A stretch of DNA of 5,208 nt from Pseudomonadota bacterium (GTDB lineage: Bacteria > Pseudomonadota > Alphaproteobacteria > Rhizobiales > Hyphomicrobiaceae). Positions 1 through 5,208 of this stretch are shown in pieces. The notes beneath the pieces were generated by a model, which had not been told where the DNA came from, searched no databases, and was given only the letters and a program-made list of their open reading frames with translations. The stretch covers positions 1-5,208 of the forward strand of contig JAKALI010000364.1 in the NCBI GenBank assembly GCA_021813195.1, written 5' to 3'. Each line of letters starts with the position of its first letter. Position 1 is the first letter of the stretch. Both the position numbers and the translations under genes were made by a program.

Positions 1-293
1 AGTCGAGCCCAAACGATTCAAGCTCGATCCAACCCATCAAATGCCGGGACTAAACACGCGCCGACGACCGCAAGGTGCTCAACGGCATCTACTGGCGCCT
101 GCGCACTGGCTCAACCTGGGCCGACATTCCCGAGCGCTACGGGCCAGCGACGACCTGCTACAATCGCTTCGTTCGGTGGCGCAAACTGGGCGTGTGGGAC
201 CGGATTTTCGAAGCCGTGTCGAGAGCCTACGACGGCGACCTGCAGATGGTCGATTCCTCGTCGGTTCGCGTGCATCAGCACGCCGCCAACGTC

Positions 294-303
294 AAAAGGG
301 GGG
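294..303 (+). other. A4G6 run at the transposase frame change
   Basis: AAAAGGGGGG sits exactly where homology passes from the upstream frame (HQHAANVK) to the -1 frame (GGPDEAQ...). Several IS5-family elements of the IS427 group are known to use two overlapping reading frames joined by frameshifting, so this may be a programmed slippage point. The zero-frame reading GTC AAA AGG GGG GCC gives no canonical X XXY YYZ heptamer. If it is functional, slippage on the G run or transcriptional slippage is more likely than classic tandem tRNA slippage. A plain indel mutation explains it equally well. Confidence 0.5.
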
Positions 304-776
304 CCCGGACGAAGCGCAGACCGCCGCTGGGGACGTCGCTGCAAGCCGATGCATGGGGCGCTCGCGAGGCGGACTGACGACGAAGATCCACGCGCTCGTC
401 GACGCCAATGGTTTGCCGATCCGCCTCAAGCTTACCGAGGGCCAGGCGCATGACGGGCGCAGCGCCGCCGATCTGGTCGAGACGCTCGAAGCCGGGCAAA
501 TCCTGCTCGCCGATCGCGCCTACGACAGCGACGCGCTGCGCCAGACCCTTGCCGCGCGCGGCGCATGGGCCAACGTCAAGCCGGTCTCGCGGCGCAGGGA
601 AAAGCCGGCCTTCCGCGCCTTCCTCTATCGCTATCGGAACCTCGTCGAGCGCTTTTTCAGCAAGCTCAAGCACTTCCGAGCCGTCGCCACCCGCTTCGAA
701 AAGCACGACGCCAACTACCTCGCCCTCGTCAAACTCGCATCAGCGAAAATCTGGATGCGGTTTATGAGTCGATGAC

Positions 777-780
777 CTAG
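777..780. repeat. Left target-site duplication of the IS701 element
   Basis: CTAG directly abuts the left terminal inverted repeat and is repeated at 2221-2224 directly after the right one. A 4-bp duplication fitting YTAR is what IS701-family elements usually make. The TAG of this copy is also the probable ancestral stop codon of the interrupted IS5 transposase. Confidence 0.9.
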
Positions 781-800
781 CACTACTTTGGCAGATTTAT
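781..800 (+). repeat. Left terminal inverted repeat of the IS701 element
   Basis: CACTACTTTGG followed by one extra C and AGATTTAT. It matches the inverted right end at 2201-2220 over 19 bp with a single-base gap. This is the expected transposase binding and cleavage site. Confidence 0.93.
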
Positions 801-878
801 CGTGTAGCGCGCCGTTTTGGGATTCCCTCGGCGCAATTTGCGTGATTCATAAAGGGTCGGCTGATTTGGGGGCCGACG

Positions 879-2205
879 ATGACGAGGCGTTCGACAACGG
901 ATTTGACGCAATGGCTCGCGCCATTCCTGGCGCGGCTGGGGCACAAGGCGCGCCGACGGATGTGCCCGCTTTACGTCGAAGGGCTGGTTGGCGTGGGCGA
1001 ACGCAAGAGCGTCGAACCGATGGCGGCGCGCCTGGCGCCGGGAGACTACGACCAGCTGCATCACTTCATCTCCGGCGGCGTCTGGAACGAAGCGCCGCTG
1101 GAAGAAGAGCTTGCCATTCAGGCCGACAGGCTGATCGGCGGAGCGAAAACGATTCTGGTGATCGATGACACCGCGCTGCCGAAGAAGGGAACGCATTCCG
1201 TAGGCGTCGCGCCGCAATACGCCTCGGCGCTGGGCAAGAACGCCAATTGTCAGACGCTCGTGTCGCTGACGCTGGCGCGGGACGAGCTTCCCATCATGAT
1301 CGGCCTGCGTCTGTTCCTGCCGGAGAACTGGACCGACGACGCCAATCGGATGGCGAAGGCCGGCATTCCAGAAGAGTGCCGCGTGGCCCGTACGAAGCCA
1401 GAGATCGCACTCGCCGAGATCGATCGTGTTCTTGCTGCTGGCGTGCGCTTTGGCGTCGTGCTCGCCGATGCCGGTTATGGCCTGTCGGCGCCGTTCCGTC
1501 ACGGACTGGACGTTCGCGGCCTCACCTGGGCGGTTGGAATCCCCCGGCATCAGAAAGTGTATCCTTGCGACGTCCAGCTCATCTTCCCGGTCGCCGGACG
1601 CGGACGGCCGCGCAAACGTCATATCCCCGATCAGCTCTCGATTCCCGCGGAAGACATGCTCGAACAGGCGAAATGGCGGCGCCTGAGCTGGCGAAAGGGA
1701 ACGAAGGGTCCGTTGAGCGCCGCCTTTGCCGCCGTCCGTGTGCGTATCGCTGACGGACCGCCGCAACGCATCGGTGACAAAGGCCAGCAGCATATGCCCG
1801 GCGAAGAAGCATGGCTTGTCGGCGAACGCCGCAGCTCGGGGGAGCGCAAATACTATCTCGCCAATCTGCCGGCCGACGCCGATCTCAAAACGCTTGCCGC
1901 GACGATCAAGGCCCGTTGGGTTTGTGAGCAGGCGCATCAGCAGCTCAAGGAAGAACTCGGCCTCGATCACTTCGAAGGTCGCTCATGGCATGGCCTGCAT
2001 CGACATGCGCTGATGACGATGATCGCATACGCCTACCTGCAAAGCCGTCGCCTCGCCGAAGCGAGCGGGGGAAAAAAGAATCCCGAACGGCCCGCCGCAA
2101 CCAAGCCTGCCGGCGATTCGCCGCACCGTCATCGCCATCCTCGCTCGCGCGCCGCCCTACAGATGCCCGCACTGCAAAGACGTCCTACGCAAGACGATCG
2201 AATAA
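879..2205 (+). pseudogene. IS701-family transposase with +1 frame break near the C-terminus
   Basis: DDE transposase of the IS701 family, mobilising the surrounding element. The ATG at 879 follows a G-rich stretch (GGGGG at 868-872) that may act as a poor ribosome-binding site. Catalytic residues in the main frame: Asp96 (LVIDDTALPKKG), Asp197 (VVLADAGYGL) and Glu350 within RWVCEQAHQQLKEELGLDHF, which keeps the E-x6-K spacing (Lys357). After LAEASGG (about residue 398) the frame is lost at a G5A6 run. The native ending PSLPAIRRTVIAILARAP... then YRCPHCKDVLRKTIE continues one frame over and stops at 2203-2205. Repairing one base gives about 441 residues, usual for the family. Left unrepaired, the main frame runs on to 2360, past the element's right end, with an unrelated tail of about 95 residues. 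The catalytic core is intact, so partial activity cannot be ruled out; the frame break could also be recoded. Confidence 0.9.
2066..2078 (+). other. G5A6 homopolymer at the IS701 transposase frame break
   Basis: GGGGGAAAAAAG lies at the exact point where family homology moves from the main frame (RLAEASGGKK) to the +1 frame (KRIPNGPPQPSLPAI). An extra base in either run explains the break. A long A run next to a G run is also a typical site for polymerase slippage, during transcription or replication, and for sequencing error. Confidence 0.75.
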
Positions 2206-2220
2206 ATCTCCAAAGTAGTG
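2201..2220 (-). repeat. Right terminal inverted repeat of the IS701 element
   Basis: Read on the minus strand it is CACTACTTTGG followed by AGATTTATT, the partner of 781-800. The ancestral transposase stop codon (2203-2205) falls inside it, a compact layout common in insertion sequences. Confidence 0.93.
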
Positions 2221-2224
2221 CTAG
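2221..2224. repeat. Right target-site duplication of the IS701 element
   Basis: CTAG immediately after the right inverted repeat, duplicating 777-780. The 13 bases from here to the next gene's stop (2225-2237) are all that could remain of the IS5 element's right end, and no inverted repeat can be identified in them. Confidence 0.88.
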
Positions 2225-2237
2225 ATTGACCGATAAC

Positions 2238-2873
2238 TCACAAAACACCCCAAGCCCGATATCGCCGTTTGCCCGTTGTCTCCCGCAAACCCAGTTCGGC
2301 AACGAGATCTTGCACGGTGCGCGGCGTCACCGAAAGCTCCTTCGCCGCCATGCCGGCTGACACAATTGGCCGTGACATAATGTAATCGATCAGCGTCGGC
2401 AGCTTCGAGGTCGATCGCCGATCTACAAGTTTTCGTTCCAGCTGCCGACGCGCAAGACTCCAGCGGTCGTGATCTTCCAACCCCTTCACCGCCTCAGCCG
2501 AAAAAGCATCGATGAAAGCGACGAGACGAGCGCCGCGATCACGCGCACGGCGCCGTTCTCGTTGCAGTGCGCGCAACCCGGAATTCAGGCACGGGAGATG
2601 GCAACGGGCTTTGCCGCGGTAACGCAATAGGGCCGATGCAAGAAGACGGCCCAGCCAAGGCGAGCGCTGCAGCGGCTCGATCGAGTCCCATGCATCGAGC
2701 GCCATCGCCGCAGCAAGGATGGGTGGCAGGTCGGTCGTGTGTCGCACTGCATCGCGCCACTCCTCCAGCTTCTCGTCTTCGTCCCAATCCGGATCGTAAA
2801 CGACAGGATCTGCTGCCCTTGCGCGAGGCGGCGCGCCGGAGCCGATCGAACTGGCTCCAGTATTGCGCTTCAT
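2238..2873 (-). pseudogene. 5'-truncated DUF1612/HTH_13 (RHE_PE00001-type) protein, copy 1
   Basis: C-terminal part of the same protein family as the intact gene at 3544-4668. Residues 22-211 align without a gap to residues 185-374 of that protein, about 60% identical by hand count. The first 184 residues of the intact relative, including the Fic_N-like domain, are absent here. A central segment (WRDAVRHTTDLPPILAAAM then ALDAWDSIEPLQ) is followed by a basic stretch (RERRRARDR). The C-terminal winged helix covers about residues 155-211 (SKLPTLIDYIMSRPIVSAGM, KELSVTPRTVQDLVAEL, ending RYRAWGVL). The nominal ATG at 2873 lies inside sequence that on the other strand encodes a TniQ zinc finger, so real homology probably ends near 2815-2845 and this start is likely accidental. 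The stop is 17 bp from the IS701 right end. No ribosome-binding site is evident. It is likely a non-functional remnant, though a stable DNA-binding fragment is conceivable. Confidence 0.8.
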
Positions 2874-3541
2874 GTCTTGCCGACGATCGGGCTCCGTATT
2901 TTCGGCGGTCCTGGCGTCTCGCCTCGCGGATTTCCTGCTTCAGGCATGGCTGCGGCCTGCGAGACCGATGTCCCGCTTGCCGCGGCGGAATCGCGCTCTT
3001 CACTCAGAGAGACTTGATCCCGCAACATGTCTGCGCGCGCTGTAATTTCGATCTGCGTGGCGGCGCGAAGATTTCGGTCGAGGCGGCGGCGCGGCGGTTG
3101 GAACGGTCAATCGACGATATCTGCAAGGCGGAACTCGTAAAGAGTTCGTCGGCAATTCACGAATGGGTCGCACGTCTGCAGCGCGTTCCTGTTGTCGCGG
3201 GTCTTGGCTCCGGTCGGACGCTCGCCAATCTGCCGACGTCATCGCGCATCCGCTGCTTCCAGCTCCTCGCGCAAAGAGCCAACGGCAGACTCATCGCTGC
3301 CGAGAACGCCGCAATCGTTTGGCGCCGCCGAATTGCACCGACCGCAGGAGACCACCACGGATTGATCGCACGTTTCGTCGAGTTCTTCGACGAGCGCGAG
3401 GGATCGGCGCGGTCTGCTCGCGTTCAACCACCCGACGTCGACCTCTCGGCTCTATTGGCGGCTTATGCTCGCGCGATTAACCGCAGATCACGCGAGAGGC
3501 ACCAGCGTGATGCCGGCTGGCCCGAGACCATGGCGGCGTAA
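2846..3541 (+). pseudogene. 5'-truncated TniQ-family transposition protein
   Basis: TniQ proteins help Tn7/Tn5053-like transposons choose their target or resolve cointegrates, working with the TniA/TniB (TnsB/TnsC-type) proteins. The sequence shows the zinc-finger section of the family: NWLQYCASCLADD and PYFRRSWRLA, then CFRHGCGLRDRCPACRGG, then HVCARCNFDL. This gives three CxxC pairs plus a Cys/His set. A helical region of about 150 residues follows, ending at the TAA at 3539-3541. The N-terminal part of TniQ is missing: upstream of about 2846 the same frame only shadows the minus-strand DUF1612 copy, so the ATG at 2567 is not a genuine start. No tniA or tniB lies in the window. The stop is 2 bp from the convergent stop of the next gene. 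The family call rests on the cysteine pattern and the YFRRSWRL motif. Confidence 0.78.
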
Positions 3542-3543
3542 TC

Positions 3544-4668
3544 TCACAGGACGCCCCACGCCCGATATCGTCCACGACCCGTCGCTTCGCGCAAATCCAG
3601 CTCCGCCACCAGGTTCTGCGCGGCGCGCGGCGTGACGTCGAGCCTCTTGGCGATCATGCCAGCCGAGACCAGCGGTCGCGAGATCACGAACTCAATCAGC
3701 TCCGGCAACCGGGAGGTGGAGCGGCGGCCATCGAGCTTTCGTATCAGTAGCGTTCGCGCGAGCAGCCAACGGTCGTGCTGCTTGAGACCCTGTTCGGCCG
3801 CTTCGGCGACGGCTTGGAGTTCGAAGACGAGGCGCGCCGAAGCGTCGCGGCTTCGGCGCCGCTCGCGTGGAACTGCTTTCGCTCCCTCGGCGAGGCACGG
3901 CAAATGGACCTGGGTTTTGCCACGTTCGCGAAGCAGAGAGCCGGCAAGCAGGTGGCCGATCCCCAACGCGTGCTGCAGTGGATCGATCCTCGTCCATGCC
4001 TGATGGACGATCGCGGCGGCGAGCGTCGGCGGCAGGTCGCGGGTCTGATCGACGATCGCGCGCCATTCCGCGAGGCGCGCATCCTCGTCCCAGTCGAGGT
4101 CATAGATAAGAGGATCGCGTTCGCCGGTAGGAAGCGTGCGCAGTCGCCGTTCGCCGGCAAGGGTCTGATCGGTGTGCGCGACGGCAGCGTCGAGCGAAGC
4201 GAACAATTCGGAGAATCTGTCGTCGTCGGAAATCGCCGGCTCGAGGTCGGCATCTTCGTCTTCGACGGGTTCGGGTTCTTCGCTCTCGAGCCGCGTCGCG
4301 TCGACGCGCCCTACCCTCCCTCGCAATGTCTCGATGCCGACCGGTGACAACGCCCAACCGGGAGCGCCGGCGGCGATGCGCCGGCGTGCACGCAACACCG
4401 CATGTGCGCGCGTGAGTTCGTGGGTGGGCGTGCGAATGTCCTTGCCGGCGTCGTGCAGCACGAGATCCTCGATGTGGACGAGCTGGCCCTCGATCCAGAG
4501 CGCCGCAGCCGCGTCGGCAAAATGGGTTCGCGAGATCCAGCCTTCGCGGATCGGGCTCGTGCGCAACCGCTCGTCGAGCCGCGCCAGCGCGTCTTCAGCT
4601 CGCGCCAGCGGCCGGGCGAGTTCAGACCAAGGGAGCGGGCTCGGGAGGCCGGGGCTCATGAACGGCAT
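3544..4668 (-). CDS. Full-length DUF1612/HTH_13 (RHE_PE00001-type) protein with degenerate Fic-like layout
   Basis: 374-residue putative DNA-binding protein of unknown function, typical of rhizobial plasmids; no gene name is established to my knowledge. Layout: residues 15-110 look like a Fic_N region (AEDALARLDERL, then HFADAAAALWIEGQLVHIED). An acidic linker follows at about 128-152 (ESEEPEPVEDEDAD). Residues about 185-260 resemble the Fic core (TRDLPPTLAAAIVHQAW, RIDPLQHALGIGHLLAGSLL), but the HPFxxGNGRxxR signature is replaced by DPLQHALGIGH, so AMP transfer is not expected. A basic stretch (RERRRSRD) lies near 268-275, and a C-terminal winged helix covers about 317-374 (RPLVSAGMIAKRLDVTPRAA ... 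RYRAWGVL). The ATG at 4668 is the longest start; Met4 (4659) is equally possible, and neither has a clear ribosome-binding site. The gene is convergent with the TniQ remnant, 2 bp apart. It is probably a transcriptional or maintenance regulator; that role is inferred. Confidence 0.85.
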   Translation of the reverse strand: MPFMSPGLPSPLPWSELARPLARAEDALARLDERLRTSPIREGWISRTHFADAAAALWIEGQLVHIEDLVLHDAGKDIRTPTHELTRAHAVLRARRRIAAGAPGWALSPVGIETLRGRVGRVDATRLESEEPEPVEDEDADLEPAISDDDRFSELFASLDAAVAHTDQTLAGERRLRTLPTGERDPLIYDLDWDEDARLAEWRAIVDQTRDLPPTLAAAIVHQAWTRIDPLQHALGIGHLLAGSLLRERGKTQVHLPCLAEGAKAVPRERRRSRDASARLVFELQAVAEAAEQGLKQHDRWLLARTLLIRKLDGRRSTSRLPELIEFVISRPLVSAGMIAKRLDVTPRAAQNLVAELDLREATGRGRYRAWGVL

Positions 4669-4785
4669 GGAGAGGCCGGGTCAAAGGTAAATGGGTCGCT
4701 CAAGACAGCCATCGCGAAAGTTCCGAGTGCCAGAGCCGAAACAGCAAATAAGTCAATGAACTGCCTAGTTCCTGATGAAATTCCA

Positions 4786-4831
4786 AGCGGAAAAACATCG
4801 TCCGATTTTCCGCTAAGCGCTTCAAATTGAA
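4786..4831. repeat. Cluster of three short inverted repeats
   Basis: AGCGGAAAA (4786-4794) is matched by TTTTCCGCT (4806-4814), a perfect 9-bp inverted repeat with an 11-nt spacer. It is followed at once by the palindrome AAGCGCTT (4815-4822) and the odd dyad TTCAA-A-TTGAA (4821-4831). The spacing, about 120-180 bp upstream of the DUF1612 gene start, would suit regulator binding. The function is unknown. Confidence 0.5.
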
Positions 4832-4942
4832 ATCGCTAACGGAAAGCGACAAGCGGCGCGGCGATCAGCGGCCATGGTATCTCGGCTGGAGTCCAAACAG
4901 CCATGCTCGATCTATCTGGCAAAATTGAGTCTTTCCTCGTTT

Positions 4943-4966
4943 AGTGAAGTTATCAGATATTTCACT
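4943..4966. promoter_or_regulatory. Operator-like dyad
   Basis: AGTGA-AGT-TATC-A-GATA-TT-TCACT: two nested symmetric half-sites (AGTGA/TCACT and TATC/GATA) centred on A4955, with a one-base difference in the gaps. The size of about 24 bp and the symmetry resemble a binding site for a dimeric helix-turn-helix protein. No binding partner can be named; the neighbouring HTH_13 protein is an obvious guess only because it is adjacent. Confidence 0.35.
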
Positions 4967-4985
4967 TCCGTACCAGCATAGTGCT

Positions 4986-5016
4986 AAATCGTTGCGATTT
5001 TCGGTCAAATTTGACC
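4986..5016. repeat. Two adjacent perfect dyads
   Basis: AAATCG-TTG-CGATTT (4986-5000) is followed two bases later by GGTCAAATTTGACC (5003-5016), a perfect 14-bp palindrome. Either could be a protein-binding site. Motifs of the GGTCAAATTTGACC type also occur near some insertion-sequence ends, and I cannot tell these possibilities apart. Confidence 0.5.
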
Positions 5017-5021
5017 CGCCC

Positions 5022-5044
5022 AGAGGCTCTGTGAGCAGAGCTCT
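5022..5044. terminator. Hairpin with possible terminator role
   Basis: AGAGGCTCTG (5022-5031) pairs with CAGAGCTCT (5036-5044), giving a 9-bp stem with one bulged G and a TGAG loop. On the plus strand it is followed by CGTGTTT, a poor T tract, so intrinsic termination would be weak. It could equally be a cis-acting DNA or RNA element. No gene ending here is visible on either strand. Confidence 0.3.
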
Positions 5045-5208
5045 CGTGTTTCCAATGACTTAGGACGGATTCGGCGGCCACCTGCTGTGCGGCTTCTGAG
5101 CGTCCGGAAGCCGGAAATCGTGCTCAGATCGGGCTGAAAGCCGCCAAAAGCATACCCTTCTGGGGTATTAGCGGCGCGTACAAACGACCGTTTTCATACG
5201 CCTTACGA

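Larger units (their letters stand above)
54..780 (+). pseudogene. IS5-family (IS427-like) transposase, N-terminally incomplete and frameshifted
   Basis: DDE transposase of an IS5-family element, which would cut and rejoin the ends of its own insertion sequence. The first part is read in the frame of position 54 (ADDRKVLNGIYWRLRTGS..., then MVDSSSVRVHQHAA) and the second in the -1 frame (CMGRSRGGLTTKIHALVDANG... to the C-terminus), joined at the A4G6 run near 294-303. The catalytic triad is present: Asp codon 252-254 (MVDSSS), Asp 512-514 (LLADRAYDSDAL) and Glu 647-649 (NLVERFFSKLKHF). A stop at 51-53 lies just upstream and roughly 30 residues of the usual N-terminus are not readable in any single frame, so the 5' end is degenerate or outside the window. 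Near the end, IWMRF is followed by a frame break; in the next frame ESMT and a TAG at 778-780 follow, so one base was probably lost near 763. The literal second frame stops at 773-775. The family call is firm; inactivity is inferred. Confidence 0.85.
781..2220 (+). mobile_element. IS701-family insertion sequence, complete ends, 1440 bp
   Basis: Complete insertion sequence delimited by near-perfect terminal inverted repeats and flanked on both sides by CTAG. The left end reads CACTACTTTGG-C-AGATTTAT. The reverse complement of the right end reads CACTACTTTGG-AGATTTAT, so 11 bp match exactly, followed by 8 more with a single inserted base on the left. It carries one transposase gene in the same orientation, starting about 98 bp inside the left end; the ancestral stop lies 15 bp before the right end. 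The intact duplication says the element arrived by transposition and its flanks have not been rearranged since. It interrupts an older IS5-family remnant right at the end of its transposase gene. Confidence 0.93.
4669..5208. other. Non-coding stretch upstream of the DUF1612 gene, rich in dyads
   Basis: No reading frame here has convincing coding character. The stretch is more AT-rich than the rest of the window, particularly at 4741-4850 and 4920-5015. It should hold the promoter of the minus-strand gene at 3544-4668. A TTGACT on the minus strand at 4756-4751 could be a -35 box, but no good -10 follows at 17 bp. Several inverted repeats lie in it and are listed separately. The plus-strand frame 4402-4830 runs into it only as a shadow of the DUF1612 gene. 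The flanking gene on the right side lies outside the window. Confidence 0.6.

Noticed and set aside
783..1970. Long minus-strand open frame of 395 codons
   Set aside because: It lies antisense over the IS701 transposase and arises from GC-rich codon bias. Its translation shows no family motif, and it would start inside the transposase core.
2567..2845. N-terminal 93 codons of the plus-strand frame that contains the TniQ fragment
   Set aside because: This part shadows the minus-strand DUF1612 copy, has no TniQ-like residues, and its ATG is fortuitous.
3775..4347. Plus-strand open frame of 190 codons
   Set aside because: It is antisense to the intact DUF1612 gene, which has clear family homology over the same bases.
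4402..4830. Plus-strand open frame of 142 codons running into the non-coding stretch
   Set aside because: The first two thirds shadow the DUF1612 gene; the remainder is low in coding character and has no recognisable motif.
5150..5206. Possible IS66-type end read leftwards from GTAAGG at 5206
   Set aside because: IS66-family ends often begin GTAA, but a tetranucleotide at the window edge with no partner repeat or duplication is not enough evidence.
4669..5208. repABC-type centromere (16-bp palindrome GTT...AAC) or replication origin
   Set aside because: No palindrome fitting that pattern was found, and no repA, repB or repC coding sequence is in the window.
1..5208. CRISPR array, tRNA, rRNA or toxin-antitoxin pair
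   Set aside because: No regularly spaced direct repeats, no tRNA or rRNA-like segments, and no small paired genes were recognisable.

Overview
The window is GC-rich, with a rhizobial-type accessory character. It looks like part of a plasmid or symbiosis/genomic island of an alphaproteobacterium, most likely Rhizobiales. That placement is an inference from gene families (the DUF1612/HTH_13 'RHE_PE00001'-type proteins, an IS701-family transposase, an IS5/IS427-type transposase, a TniQ protein) and from GC-biased codon use; nothing here fixes a species. Every recognisable gene belongs to mobile DNA or to a family typical of mobile replicons, and most are broken.

Layout. Positions 1-780 (+) hold the remains of an IS5-family (IS427-like) transposase gene. 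Its N-terminal end is missing or degenerate, there is a frame change at an A4G6 run, and a probable one-base deletion lies near its end. Exactly in its ancestral stop codon an IS701-family insertion sequence has landed (781-2220, 1440 bp). Its ends match as inverted repeats and a 4-bp CTAG duplication flanks it (777-780 and 2221-2224). Its transposase keeps the whole DDE core, but the frame breaks at a G5A6 run just after the core. Next comes a 5'-truncated DUF1612/HTH_13 gene on the minus strand (2238 to about 2840). It is fused head-to-head at its broken 5' end with a 5'-truncated TniQ gene on the plus strand (about 2846-3541). The TniQ stop is 2 bp from the convergent stop of an intact DUF1612/HTH_13 gene (3544-4668, minus strand, 374 aa). 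The last 540 bp (4669-5208) contain no convincing gene but several dyad-symmetric segments.

How the parts relate. The 5' two thirds read as a graveyard of nested transposition: an IS701 element in an IS5 remnant, next to a mosaic of two truncated genes. The only gene that looks intact is the 374-aa DUF1612/HTH_13 protein. By eye, its whole length follows the layout of a Fic (AMP-transferase) protein: a Fic_N-like front with an IEG helix, a central block resembling the Fic core, and a Fic-type C-terminal winged helix. However, the catalytic HPFxxGNGRxxR signature is gone; the aligned residues are DPLQHALGIGH in one copy and EPLQRSPWLGR in the other. The protein therefore looks like a pseudo-enzyme turned DNA-binding regulator, which is the most interesting observation in the window.
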